Shown piece after piece: positions 31,066 through 40,393 of a stretch of 64,000 nucleotides of DNA (within the stretch, counting starts at the first letter, position 1; each line of letters starts with the position of its first letter). Source of the stretch: Symbiodinium natans (taxonomy: Eukaryota; Sar; Dinophyceae; Suessiales; Symbiodiniaceae). A program made the translations under genes and the position numbers. The notes beneath the pieces were generated by a model that worked only from the letters and a program-made list of their open reading frames with translations, was not told the DNA's origin and made no database searches. The stretch is taken from assembly GCA_905221605.1 (NCBI GenBank), contig CAJNDS010002745.1, positions 1,274,203 through 1,338,202 on the forward strand, written 5' to 3'.

Positions 31066-31170
31066 CCATGGCAGATGGGCAAATCTACTGCAGGATCACT
31101 GCGATGTTGCAGCTGCTTGTGGAAGACCATGCGCGGCTCATGGACATGCTTCCTGCGTCCCAATGCGCCA
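31066..31170 (+). CDS. Exon, gene 4
   Basis: The frame reads MADGQIYCRITAMLQLLVED, then HARLMDMLPASQCA, a helix-like segment. A possible donor GTAAGC follows at 31171, and a family A inverted-repeat element lies 24 bases further on. Confidence 0.6.
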
Positions 31171-31194
31171 GTAAGCTTCCTTGGCCTTCACTAG

Positions 31195-31287
31195 TACTTG
31201 GAGGTTCAAGGTATGTGTTAAGGGGCTTATGAGTGGGTTATAGCTGCACTTGTAGTTGGGTTATAAGTACACCGAACCTCCAAGTAG
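31195..31287. mobile_element. Short inverted-repeat element, family A, copy 1
   Basis: 93 bp with perfect termini TACTTGGAGGTTC and GAACCTCCAAGTA. Internal GGGTTATA...GGGTTATAAGTA motifs are shared with other copies. It lies within a probable intron. Confidence 0.8.
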
Positions 31288-31354
31288 TACCTTTTTCTCT
31301 TGCGGCTTTGCCCCACTTGGGTGGCTGTCAGTCTCTGTGTGTGAAGCCAAGAGG

Positions 31355-31411
31355 AGGGTTTAGGGTTTAGGGTTTAGGGTTTAGGGTTTAGGGTTTAGGG
31401 TTTAGGGTTTA
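31355..31411. repeat. (TTTAGGG)n array
   Basis: About eight perfect units, directly upstream of a gene 4 exon. Confidence 0.95.
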
Positions 31412-31548
31412 GGGGTTGCCCGGGGTGCCGAGGAAGCTGCGCTGCTCGTCCCTACCCGTCCAGCCGCGCGCGGGCACCAACAGCTCCGCCAAGAGCCTGC
31501 GGGCCGAGGAGGGCAACAGGCTTCTGATGCTTGGTAGCCCAGTGGTGC
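31412..31548 (+). CDS. Exon, gene 4
   Basis: The frame reads LPGVPRKLRCSSLPVQPRAG, then TNSSAKSLRAEEGNRLLMLG. It starts at the end of a TTTAGGG array and ends before a tandem duplication. Basic and Ser-rich. Confidence 0.5.
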
Positions 31549-31555
31549 GCTTTAC

Positions 31556-31684
31556 TCTTTTTTTTGGGTTATGGGTTCCCTTATAAGTAACCAACCCCAA
31601 AAAAGGTGTGCCCTTATTACCCTTTCTTTTTGGGTTATGGGTTCCCTTATAAAAGAAACCAACCCCAAAAAAGGTGTGCCCTTC
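31556..31684. repeat. Tandem duplication of a ~65-bp unit
   Basis: Two copies of a unit with TTTTTGGGTTATGGGTTCCC at the left and CCCCAAAAAAGGTGTGCCCT at the right. Each copy is itself partly an inverted repeat (GGTT...AACC). Confidence 0.85.
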
Positions 31685-31709
31685 TTGTAATGTGGTTCCT
31701 GGGCTGCCA

Positions 31710-31750
31710 AGGATGGATTCCCAGCCGCCGCCTCCCAGGCCTCCCAGGAG
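31710..31750 (+). CDS. Short exon, gene 4
   Basis: The frame reads DGFPAAASQASQEL(C) and ends at a family C element (31751). It is supported mainly by its position in the series. Confidence 0.4.
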
Positions 31751-31891
31751 CTTTGTCAAAGTTGGGTAACATTTTTACATTGTCAAGGGTACTTAAACCC
31801 AGTAAGGAATATAGACATAGTTTGTTGAGGGTACTTAAACCCAGAAAGGAATATAAATTAAACTTTTCATGTTATCCCAGCCATGAACTAG
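31751..31891. mobile_element. Short inverted-repeat element, family C, copy 3
   Basis: Starts CTTTGTCAAAGTTGGGTAAC and ends TTATCCCAGCCATGAACTAG. It holds an internal tandem repeat of AAGGGTACTTAAACCCAG.AA. The final CCATGAACTAG is repeated at 31973-31983 after a CCCTCAA array, so an array has been inserted at or beside its right end. Confidence 0.65.
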
Positions 31892-31898
31892 CAAGCCT

Positions 31899-31950
<52 letters not shown>

Positions 31951-31972
31951 ACCCTAAACCCTAAACCCCAAA
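31892..31972. repeat. (CCCTCAA)n then (CCCTAAA)n array with flanking direct repeat
   Basis: A CCCTCAA variant block passes into CCCTAAA. It is bracketed by CCATGAACTAG (31881-31891 and 31973-31983, exact). Confidence 0.9.
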
Positions 31973-31982
31973 CCATGAACTA

Positions 31983-32081
31983 GAGGAGGAGCACGACGAC
32001 CTTTCCCATGAAGGTGCTGCCGGAGGGAGAGCCGGAAGTGATGGGCTGCAAGACCAGCGGCTCAAGAGGCGGAAGCCTGAA
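31983..32081 (+). CDS. Exon, gene 4
   Basis: The frame reads EEEHDDLSHEGAAGGRAGSD, then GLQDQRLKRRKPE, and includes a basic cluster (RLKRRK) that could be a nuclear-localisation-like patch (inference). Its right edge (about 32065-32079) is echoed at 32141-32155 beyond a CCCTAAA array. Confidence 0.5.
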
Positions 32082-32145
32082 ACCCTAAACCCTAAACCCT
32101 AAACCCTAAACCCCAAACCCTAAACCCCAAACCCCAAACCCTGAG

Positions 32146-32312
32146 GCGAAGCCTTGTCCGTGAAGGAGGTCCTGGCCCGCCAGGCGGCCCAAGCGGCCCA
32201 ACTGTCCAGCCACGCTTTCGGCGACCACCTGCCGCTGCTGCTTCGGGCCCCGGACTCCCCTTGCGGGCTCTGCTGTTTCAAGCTCTGGCTGCTGGGATTC
32301 CGTTTATTTGGG
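32146..32312 (+). CDS. Exon, gene 4
   Basis: The frame reads EALSVKEVLARQAAQAAQLS, then SHAFGDHLPLLLRAPDSPCG and LCCFKLWLLGFR. An Ala/Gln helix is followed by a Cys-rich hydrophobic end. A TTTAGGG array follows. Confidence 0.55.
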
Positions 32313-32315
32313 GGT

Positions 32316-32370
32316 TTAGGGTTTAGGGTTTAGGGTTTAGGGTTTAGGGTTTAGGGTTTAGGGTTTAGGG
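32316..32370. repeat. (TTTAGGG)n array
   Basis: About eight units immediately upstream of a family B element. Confidence 0.95.
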
Positions 32371-32378
32371 CCGAACAT

Positions 32379-32482
32379 TTGGGATGTTCCCCCCTCTACT
32401 AACAGTCCTTGATAGGGATTATCGTACCCCCGACAATGAAATCCCTTTTCAGGATTGTTAGGAGAAGGGGGAACATCCCAAG
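32379..32482. mobile_element. Short inverted-repeat element, family B, copy 3
   Basis: 104 bp with long inverted termini TTGGGATGTTCCCCC and GGGGGAACATCCCAA. It is the best-preserved of the three copies. Confidence 0.8.
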
Positions 32483-32662
32483 CCGAATATGTAGAAAGGG
32501 CTCTTTGTGTTTCATGCGTGGAGCGTTCCTCTGACCTGTCTGCAAACCAATCTTGAGCCACAGCTTTGTCGAGGGTAGTCTAGCAACCGTTTTGCAATCC
32601 CCTAGTGGTGTAGAGCGCGGACGACAGCGGCGCGCACCGGGTTCTAACCAAGCTCGTGTGTA

Positions 32663-32755
32663 TACTTGGAGGTTCATGGGTACTTGTATAAGTAGGGTTT
32701 AGAGTACACCTGGTTAGGATATAACAATACCATGCTGAGAAGTACCCTCCAAGTA
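32663..32755. mobile_element. Short inverted-repeat element, family A, copy 2
   Basis: 93 bp. Left terminus TACTTGGAGGTTCATGGGTA; right terminus CCTCCAAGTA. Confidence 0.7.
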
Positions 32756-32759
32756 GGTA

Positions 32760-33020
32760 CCCTAAACCCTAAACCCAAAACCCAAAACCCCAAACCCTAA
32801 ACCCTAAACCCCAAACACCTCCGAGGAGGGGCCTGCTAGCCCTCTGCGGAGCAGCCGCCTTGTGGGATTCTCCCCGAACAGAAAGAGCACAGCGCCCGGG
32901 TGGGCACTGATCCAGTTCTGTTGCAAAGGGGTTTGGGGTTTATCAGGGTTTAGGGTTTAGGGTTTAGGGTTTAGGGTTTAGGGTTTAGGCTTGAGGGGTT
33001 AGGGTTTAGGGTTTAGGGCA
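32760..33020. repeat. Two telomere-type arrays around a possible short exon
   Basis: CCCTAAA/CCCAAAA units at 32760-32817 and TTTAGGG units at 32938-33018. Between them a frame reading EEGPASPLRSSRLVGFSPNR is possible but weak. Confidence 0.7.
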
Positions 33021-33540
33021 TCGAGGGCATCAAGCCCCAGAGCCCCGGCCGGTATCAGCGTCAGTGCCAGTGCCGATGGGTGCAGGCTCCCGGGGAATCC
33101 GGAACCACAGTCCGAAAGCCCAAGCGGCAAACCTTGACCTTGAAAGCAGTCCGAGGCGATGCAGGCACTTTTTGCACGTGGCCGCCACCCTCGTCCTTGC
33201 AATGTTCGCAATTGCGATAGGCCCGCTGAAGTCGCAATGTGGTATAGTGAACAACCCAACGAGCCCAATACCCCGGACTTAAGGAGAGTCTACCCTTAGT
33301 TCACATTGGGATCCTTATGATTTAAGGGTCTATTTCCTTACTTGAGGGGTAGTCGGGCTCTGGGTTGCCGATTCTCATCACGCTGCGCGTGAAAGTCGGG
33401 AGCCCTCAGCAGGACTTCTCCGCTTCGTCAGCTTGGTGCCACAGGAAGTCGAGCCCCTGCGCGATTTCACCAGCAACGCCACGTTCACAACAGACATTGC
33501 GCCTTGTCATTGGGGTCGGGAAAAAGGATGCTTATTATGG
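33020..33540 (+). CDS. Possible exons downstream of gene 4
   Basis: One frame at 33064-33230 contains a hydrophobic helix (HVAATLVLAMFAIAIGPL) after a basic stretch. A second stretch (33362-33525) reads LLRFVSLVPQEVEPLRDFTS in one frame, but a competing frame is also open. They could belong to gene 4 or to a separate small membrane protein; frame choice is not settled. Confidence 0.3.
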
Positions 33541-33579
33541 GGGGTCCTTACTAAGAGGAGATGAGACCAGATCCAATCA

Positions 33580-36500
33580 ATTTTGATAATTTTTGGTTTT
33601 TTGATTATTTTAATTAATTTTGACTAATTTTAATTAAATTTTGATTAATTTGAGAAATTTTAATTAGTTTTGATTAATTTTGATTAACTTTAATTTAATT
33701 TTGAGGAATCTTGATTAATTTTGATTAATTTTAAGTAATTTTAATTAATCTTAACAAATTCTAATAATTAATTGTAATTTTAATTAGATTATAATTAATT
33801 GTAAAAAATATTAAGTAATTAATTAAATTTCATGCAATTAATTTTAATTAGTTTCAATTAATTTTAATACATTTTTACGTAATTTAATTAATTTTTTTAA
33901 TAATTTGAGTGAATTTAGCTAATTTTTTATTTAATTTTGAATAATTTAGTTTAATTTAATTAATTTAGCTAATTCTAATTAATTTTGAATAATTTTTTTA
34001 ATTATTTTACTTAATTTTAATTAGTTTTAAAAAAGGTTATTTGGAATTCTAATTAAAAATATTATTTTAGTAATTTGATTTAATTTTAAGTAATTTAATT
34101 AATTTTAATAGTTTGATTGGATTTTTATTACATTTAATTAATTTATTAGATTTAATTCATTAATTTCAAGTAAATTTAATGTTCATCACTTTGTAAGTAA
34201 TTGAGTAATTTTTAATTAATTTTAATTAATTTATTTTTTTTCTAATTTACTAATTTTACTTAATAATTTAATTAATTAATAATTTAAAGTCATTAAGTAA
34301 TTTTAATATTTAATTTAATTTTTAATTATTTAATATTAATTTAATTAATCGTAATCAATTTTAAATTAATTTTGATTAATTTTGATAATTAATTTTATAA
34401 TTTTCCTCAATTTTAATTTAAGTAATTTCAATAATTTTAAGTAATTTTAAGTAATTTTAATTAATTTTATTAATTTAATTAATTTTAATTAATTTGATAT
34501 TTTAATTATTTTAATTAATGTAAGGAATTAATTAATTTTAATTAATTTTATAATTTTAATAATTTTAATTAATTTTATAAAATTTTAATCAATTTTGATT
34601 TTAATATTCAATTAGAATCAGATTAAAAGTAATTTAAAATTAGTAAATGACTTAAAAATATATTAAAAGTAATTAAAATACTAAGATTAATTAAATTAAT
34701 AAAAAAAAATTAAAAAATCACTTAAAATTAATGAAATTTATCGAAATTTAATAGATTAAATAAAATCATTAAAATTATTTAAATATTAATAAACTTAATT
34801 CAAATTAATTAACCAATTAATAAAGTTAAAATAATTAAAATAATAAAAATGAATAAATTTAATTAAAATTAATTAAAATAATTAAAATTTAATTAAAAAT
34901 TCATTAAAATTAATTAAAAATAATGAAAAATTAATTAAAAAACATATTTAAAATTAATTAAAATTAATTAAATTTAATTCAAATCAATTAAATCATTAAA
35001 ATTAATTAAACTCAATTAAAATTAGTTTGAAAATGAATTAAAATAATTCCATTAATAAATTAATTTAATTAATTTTGATTGATTTTAGTCAAATTTTAAT
35101 TAATTTATAAGATTTAATTAATGAATTTGACATTAATTTAATTTATCATTTTAATGTATCGAATTTGAATTAATTTGTTTAATTTGATTAATTTGATTAA
35201 TTTATTAATTTAAATAATTTTGAGGAATTGAATTTGCTTATATATTAATTTCGATTAATTTTAATTGGTTTTAATTGAATTTCGTTTCATAATTTCAAGA
35301 AAAATTTAATTAATTTTAATTTAATTCAATTAATTTCAAGAAATTTAATTAATTTTATTGAATTATGTTTAATTTTAATTAAATTAATAAATTTTAATTA
35401 ATTGCAATTTAATTAATGAATTTGATTAATTTTAATTATTTTGAGACATTTTATTATTTTAATTAATTTTCATTAATTTGAATTAAATTTTTATTAGTTT
35501 TAGTTAATTTTCATTATTTTTATTAACCTTTAATATTTTTCATTAATTTTATTAAAAATTATATTTAATTTTCATTCATTTTTTCTTTAGTTTTTGTCAT
35601 TTTAGTTAATTTTATTAATTGTGATTAATTTAATTAATTGTAGTTAATTTTAATTAATATTAATTAATTAAAATTAATAAATAAAAATTTTTATTATAAA
35701 ATTAATTAAAATTGATTAAATTCTTATGGAAAAGTTAATTCAAAATTAATTAAAATTAATTAAAATCAATTAAATAATAATTTAAAATTGATGAAAGATG
35801 AATTAAAATAGTCAAAATGAATTAAAGTAAAAATATCAAAATTAAACAAAATAAGAAAACAATAAAATTCAGGGAATTTAAAATTATGTTAAAAATTGAT
35901 TAAAATTAAATAAAATAAATTTAACAAATTAAAATTAACCTTAAATTAATTTAAATCATTAAAAGTCATTAAAAATTAATAAAATTAATGCTTAAACTTT
36001 TGAAATTAATTGAAATAAATTGAAAGTAATTGACAATAATAAAATTAATTAAAAGCAATTAAAAATGGTAAAGGCATGTTTTAAGTTATTTTTTATTATA
36101 ATCGATTTAATTAATTTTAATTAATTTTAACCAATTTTTAATCAGTGTATTTTAATTTTTAATTCAAATACATTATTTAATCTTTTCTCAATTTTAATTA
36201 ATTTCATGGTTTTGTGAATTCTAATTAATTTCGTTATTCATTTAATTAATTAATTTTTTATTAATTTATTTATTTTAATTAATTTTACTCTTTGAATTTG
36301 AATAATTTTGATTGATTTTGATTAATTTTGAGTCATTTTTAAAAACTTTTTGTAGTTATTTTAATTAATTTTAATTCATTTTAACTGACATGTTAATAAA
36401 AGTTTTAAATATTTCATTCATTATTTTTAATTCAAGACAATTCATTCATTAATTTTAATTAATTTGATTTATTTTTAATTTGTAATTTTGAAGTACTTTT

Positions 36501-37500
36501 GAAATTTGATAATGTAAGAGTTTTTAATTCATTTAATTTCAAGGATTTCAATATTTCAAATAATTTAATTACTGTAATTAATTTTCATAAATTTTAATCA
36601 ATGCTTAACTTATTTATAATGTTACTTCTGAATTTTATTAGTATTATTTTTTCTTTTTGATTTAATGAATTTTAATCAATTTTAATTAATTTCAATTACT
36701 TTTCACATAAGTGTGCTTTTCTAATTCATTAATGAATAATTTTAATTAATTTTTAATTATTTAAGTAAGTTAATGAGTTTAATTAGTTTTAATGCAATTG
36801 TACTTAATTTTAATGATTTTGATTTTGTTAATTTAATAATTTTTGAGTAATTAATTAATTTTGATTAATGTTTAATACTTTTGATGATGTATTAATTTGT
36901 AATTAATTTTAATTAATGTTTACTTAATTTTAATTTAATTTTATTCAATTGTAAGTCATTTTAAATTTTAAATAGTTGTGTGTAATTAAAATTTTAATAG
37001 AGTTTTATTTAGTTGTGATACAATTTTCATTTAAAAAAAAAATTAATTAAATTTAATAAACAATCAATTAAAATTTGGCATTAAAATAAGTTTCGAGTAA
37101 AATTTTAAATTAAATTTTCAGAAAATTTTCAATTACTTTCAATTAATTATAATTCTATATATGTCAACTAATTTTCATTAACTTTAATTAATCTTTTTCA
37201 TTAATTTAATGAGTGTCACTAATTTTCAATAATTTAATTAAAGTTTAATGGTTGTCGTAATTTAATTTTAATTTCTTTCATTTTAATTTTAATTTAAGTT
37301 TAATTTTAATTTTATTTTGAATTTAATTTTAATTGTATTTTTTATTTTTATTTTTAGTTTTGATGTTAATGTTAATGTTAATGTTAATGTTAATGTTAAT
37401 GTTAATGTTAATGTTAATGTTAATGTAAATGTTAATTTTGGTTTTAATTTTAATGTTAATTTTAGTTTCAATTGTAATTTTAATTTTAATTGTAATTTTA
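33580..37500. repeat. 3.9-kb AT-rich TTAATT field with strand switches
   Basis: Nearly all A and T, built from degenerate TTAATTTTAATT-like units with no ORF of note. The T-rich strand switches at about 34615, 35060, 35660 and 36070, so T-rich and A-rich blocks alternate. It ends with about 11 GTTAAT units (37366-37432) and degenerate TTAATTTT copies. Confidence 0.95.
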
Positions 37501-37540
37501 ATTCCCCACATCTTTGTGTGGAGTTCTTACTTTTGGGGCT
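37501..37540. repeat. 40-bp palindrome-bearing repeat, copy 1
   Basis: TTCCCCACATCTTTGTGTGG followed by AGTTCTTACTTTTGGGGCT. A second copy at 38257-38295 has a perfect hairpin CCCCACA...TGTGGGG. Both mark the junction from AT-rich sequence into pyrimidine tracts. Confidence 0.85.
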
Positions 37541-37589
37541 GTCCCGCCTCCTCCTTCCTCCTTCCTCCTCCTTCCTCCGTGCACCACAT

Positions 37590-37705
37590 CACGCGCCACA
37601 TCATGCACAACATCACGCACCACATCACGCACCACATCACGCGCCACATCACCCACTACATCCACGCACCACATCACGCACACCGCATCACGCACCACAT
37701 CCGCG
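37590..37705. repeat. (CACCACATCACG)n tandem repeat
   Basis: About ten short units of CACATCACGCAC and variants. Confidence 0.9.
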
Positions 37706-37714
37706 GTATTTAGA

Positions 37715-38125
37715 GGCCGGCAGGCGCGGTATTTAGGGGCCCTGGACCCTTGCCGCGCGCGCGCGTGCTCGGGGCGCACGAAACGCTGGCGGGCGCGACG
37801 CAGGTGTCGTTTGTGTGGACCCTTGCCGCGCGCGCGCTCGGGGCGCGCGAAACGTTGGCGGGTGCGACATAGGTGTCGTTTGTGCTGGCAGGCGCGGTGT
37901 CGTTTGTGCTCGCAGGCGCGGTGTTTAGGGGCCCTGGACCTTTGAAACGCTGGCGGGCGCGACACAGACGTCGTCTGTGCTGGCAGGCGCGGCGCTCAAG
38001 GGGTCTGGACCGGTGCCGCGCGCGCGCTCGCGGGGGGCAGCGTTGGCGGGCGTTTCCGGGGCTCTGGACTGGTCCCCCTGCGCCCGTCTGTGCTGCCAGG
38101 CGCAACGTGCAGGGTCCCTGGACCG
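37715..38125. repeat. GC-rich satellite, block 1 (~95-bp unit)
   Basis: Units carry GCGACACAGGTGTCGTTTGT, GCTGGCAGGCGCGG, TTTAGGGGCCCTGGACC and CGCGCGCGCTCGGGGCGCGC. Four diverged copies. Apparent ORFs are Arg/Ala-rich artefacts. Confidence 0.9.
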
Positions 38126-38289
38126 CGCGCGATACGCAGCGCGCGCCACACCGTATTATATAGGCATCACGCGCCTTGCGCAGTGGAGTCCCGCAGCCAT
38201 TTCATCTTAAGATCAGCGTTAAACCAAGTTTTAAATTTAAACCAACTGTTGTAGTTCCCCACATCTTTGTGTGGGGTTCTTACTTTTGG

Positions 38290-38948
38290 GGCTCCCGCCT
38301 CCTCCTCCTTCCTCCTTCCTCCTTCCTCCTTCCTCCTTCCTCCTTCCTCCTTCCTCCTTCCTCCTTCCTCCTTCCTCCTTCCTCCTTCCTCCTTCCTCCT
38401 TCCTCCTTCCTCCTTCCTCCTTCCTCCTTCCTCCTTCCTCCTTCCTCCTTCTTCCTTCTTCCTTCTTCCTTCTTCATTCTTCCTTCTTACTTCTTCCTGC
38501 GCCCTGCCTCCTTCCTCCTCCTTCCTCCTTCCCTCCTCCTCCTTCCTCCTTCCTCCTTCCTCCTGCCTTCCTTCCCCTTCCTCCTCCTCCTTCCTCCTCC
38601 TCCTTCCCTCCTTCCTTCCTTCCTCTTCCTCCGTTCCTCCGCCTTCCTCCTTCCTTCTTCCTGCCTTCCTGCCTTCCTTGCTTCCTTCCTTCCTTCCTTC
38701 CTCCTTCCTCCTTCTTCCTTCTTCCTTCTTCCTTCTTCCTTCTTCCTTCTTCCTTCTTCCTTCTTCCTTCTTCCTTCTTCCTTCTTCCTTCTTCCTTCTT
38801 CCTTCTTCCTTCGTCCTTCGTCCTTCCTCCTTCCTCCTTCCTCCTTCCTCCTTCCTCCTTCCTCCTTCCTCCTTCCTCCTTCCTCCTTCCTCCTTCCTCC
38901 TTCCTCCTCCTTCCCCCTCCTTCCTCCTCCTCCTTCTCCTCCTCCTCC
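38290..38948. repeat. Polypyrimidine tract (TCCTCCTTCC, TTCTTCC units)
   Basis: About 660 bp of almost uninterrupted C and T. Ser/Pro/Leu-rich frames on + and Glu/Lys/Arg-rich frames on - are artefacts. A mirror-repeat polypurine/polypyrimidine tract of this length could form triplex DNA (inference). Confidence 0.97.
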
Positions 38949-38949
38949 A

Positions 38950-39180
38950 CTTAGTCGCTCACTCACTCACTCACTCTCACTTACTCACTCACTCACTCAC
39001 TCACTCACACACTCACTTACTCACTCACACACAGTCACTCACACTCACTCACTCACTCACTCACACTCACTCACTCACTCACACCACTCACACACTCACG
39101 ACCTCACTCGCTCACCCACTCACTCACTCACTCACTCACTCACACCACTCACACACTCACACACTCACACACTCACTCAC
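38950..39180. repeat. (CACT)n array
   Basis: CACT/CACACT units. A second block is at 39410-39597, and a short one lies downstream of the retrotransposon (49350-49383). Confidence 0.95.
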
Positions 39181-39412
39181 TCCGCGACACAGGTGTCGTT
39201 TGTGCCTGCCACGGCATTTAGGGGCCCTGGACCGGTGCCGCGCGCGCTCGGGGCGCGCGAAACGCTGGCAAGCGCGACACAGGTGTCGTTTGTGCTGGCA
39301 GGCGCAGCATTTAGGGGCCCTGGACTCTTGCGAAACGTTGGCAGGCGCGACACAGGTGTCGTTTGTGCTGGCAGGCGTGGCACTTAGGGGTCCTGGACCG
39401 GTGCCGTACTCA
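39180..39412. repeat. GC-rich satellite, block 2
   Basis: Three copies of the ~95-bp unit (one shortened to ~72 bp), inserted between CACT arrays. Confidence 0.9.
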
Positions 39413-39597
39413 CTCACTCACTCACTCACTCACTTACTCACTCACTCACACACACTCACTTACTCACTCACACACACTCACTCACACTCACTCACACTCA
39501 CTCACTGACTCACTCACACCACTCACACACTCACTCACTCACTCGCTCACTCACTCACTCACTCACTCACTCACACCACTCACACACTCACTCACTC
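39413..39597. repeat. (CACT)n array
   Basis: Same unit as 38950-39180. Confidence 0.95.
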
Positions 39598-40015
39598 CGC
39601 GACACAGGTGTCGTTTGTGCTGGCAGGCACGGCATTTAGGGGCCCTGGACCGGTGCCGCGCGCGCTCGAAAAGCGCGAAACGCTGGCAGGTGCGACGCAG
39701 GTGTCGTTTGTGCTGGCAGGTGCAGCGTTTAGGGGCCCTGGACTCTTGCCGCGCACGCGCTCGGGGCGCGCGAAACATTGGCAGGTGCGACACAGGTTTC
39801 GTTTGTGCTGGCAGGCGCGGCATTTAGGGGCCCCGGACCCTTGCCGTGCGCGTGCTCGGGGCGCGTGAATCGTTGGCGGACGCGACACAGGTGTCGTTTG
39901 TGCTGGCAGGCGCGGCATTTAGGGGCCCTGGACCCTTGCCGCACGCGCGCTCGCGGCGCGCGAAACGTTGGTGGGCGCGACACAGGTGTCGTTTGTGCTG
40001 GCAGGCGTTAGGGGC
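39597..40015. repeat. GC-rich satellite, block 3
   Basis: Five copies with a 93-96-bp spacing measured between GCGACACAGGTGTCG boxes at about 39598, 39691, 39787, 39883 and 39977. Confidence 0.9.
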
Positions 40016-40252
40016 GCCCTTCCATGCTGCGCGCTTCTCGTTGGTTCGCAGCTCGCCAAGTGGTCATCGTGCAGACAAACGCTGACAATAATGGTCTGTT
40101 CTCTTGTACGTGGAAGTTCAGCAGAACGCACTGGCGGCTGTGAAAGCTGTCGCTGAAAGCCCGCTTGCCGGATGACAACAGAACCCGAAACTCTTGAATG
40201 CCCTCAATCAAGCCCAAAGCTGTCGCCCTGAACCCTATGCTTGGACGCTAGC

Positions 40253-40257
40253 AAAAC
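40253..40257. repeat. Target-site duplication, left copy (AAAAC)
   Basis: Five bases immediately before the 5' LTR, identical to 49326-49330. Five bp is usual for Ty1/copia integrases. Confidence 0.95.
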
Positions 40258-40393
40258 TGTAAAGTTTTTCTACTACCTGGGAACCCCACCTACCAACCCA
40301 AAAGGGTTGATGAGCATGTGTGGATTTGTGACTCATGTTTTACCGACAGCGCTTTTACTGGTTCAAGGAAAAAGAGCGACTTGAAGTTTAGCA
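40258..40393 (+). repeat. 5' LTR (136 bp)
   Basis: Starts TGTAAAGTTTTTC and ends TTGAAGTTTAGCA. Identical at all 136 positions to 49190-49325. It should hold the promoter and the start of the element RNA; no TATA box is obvious. Confidence 0.95.

Noticed and set aside
38176-39508. Open frames of 400+ codons rich in Ser, Pro, Leu, Phe (and Glu/Lys/Arg on the minus strand)
   Set aside because: They are artefacts of the polypyrimidine tract and CACT arrays; no unique coding sequence is involved.
37590-40015. CRISPR-like array
   Set aside because: The spacing is regular at about 95 bp, but the sequence between boxes is itself repeated, not unique spacers. The setting is eukaryotic satellite DNA.
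40318-40392. GTG start of the Gag-Pol frame inside the LTR
   Set aside because: The first in-frame ATG is at 40393. A GTG start within the LTR has no support in eukaryotes, and the same sequence occurs in the 3' LTR.
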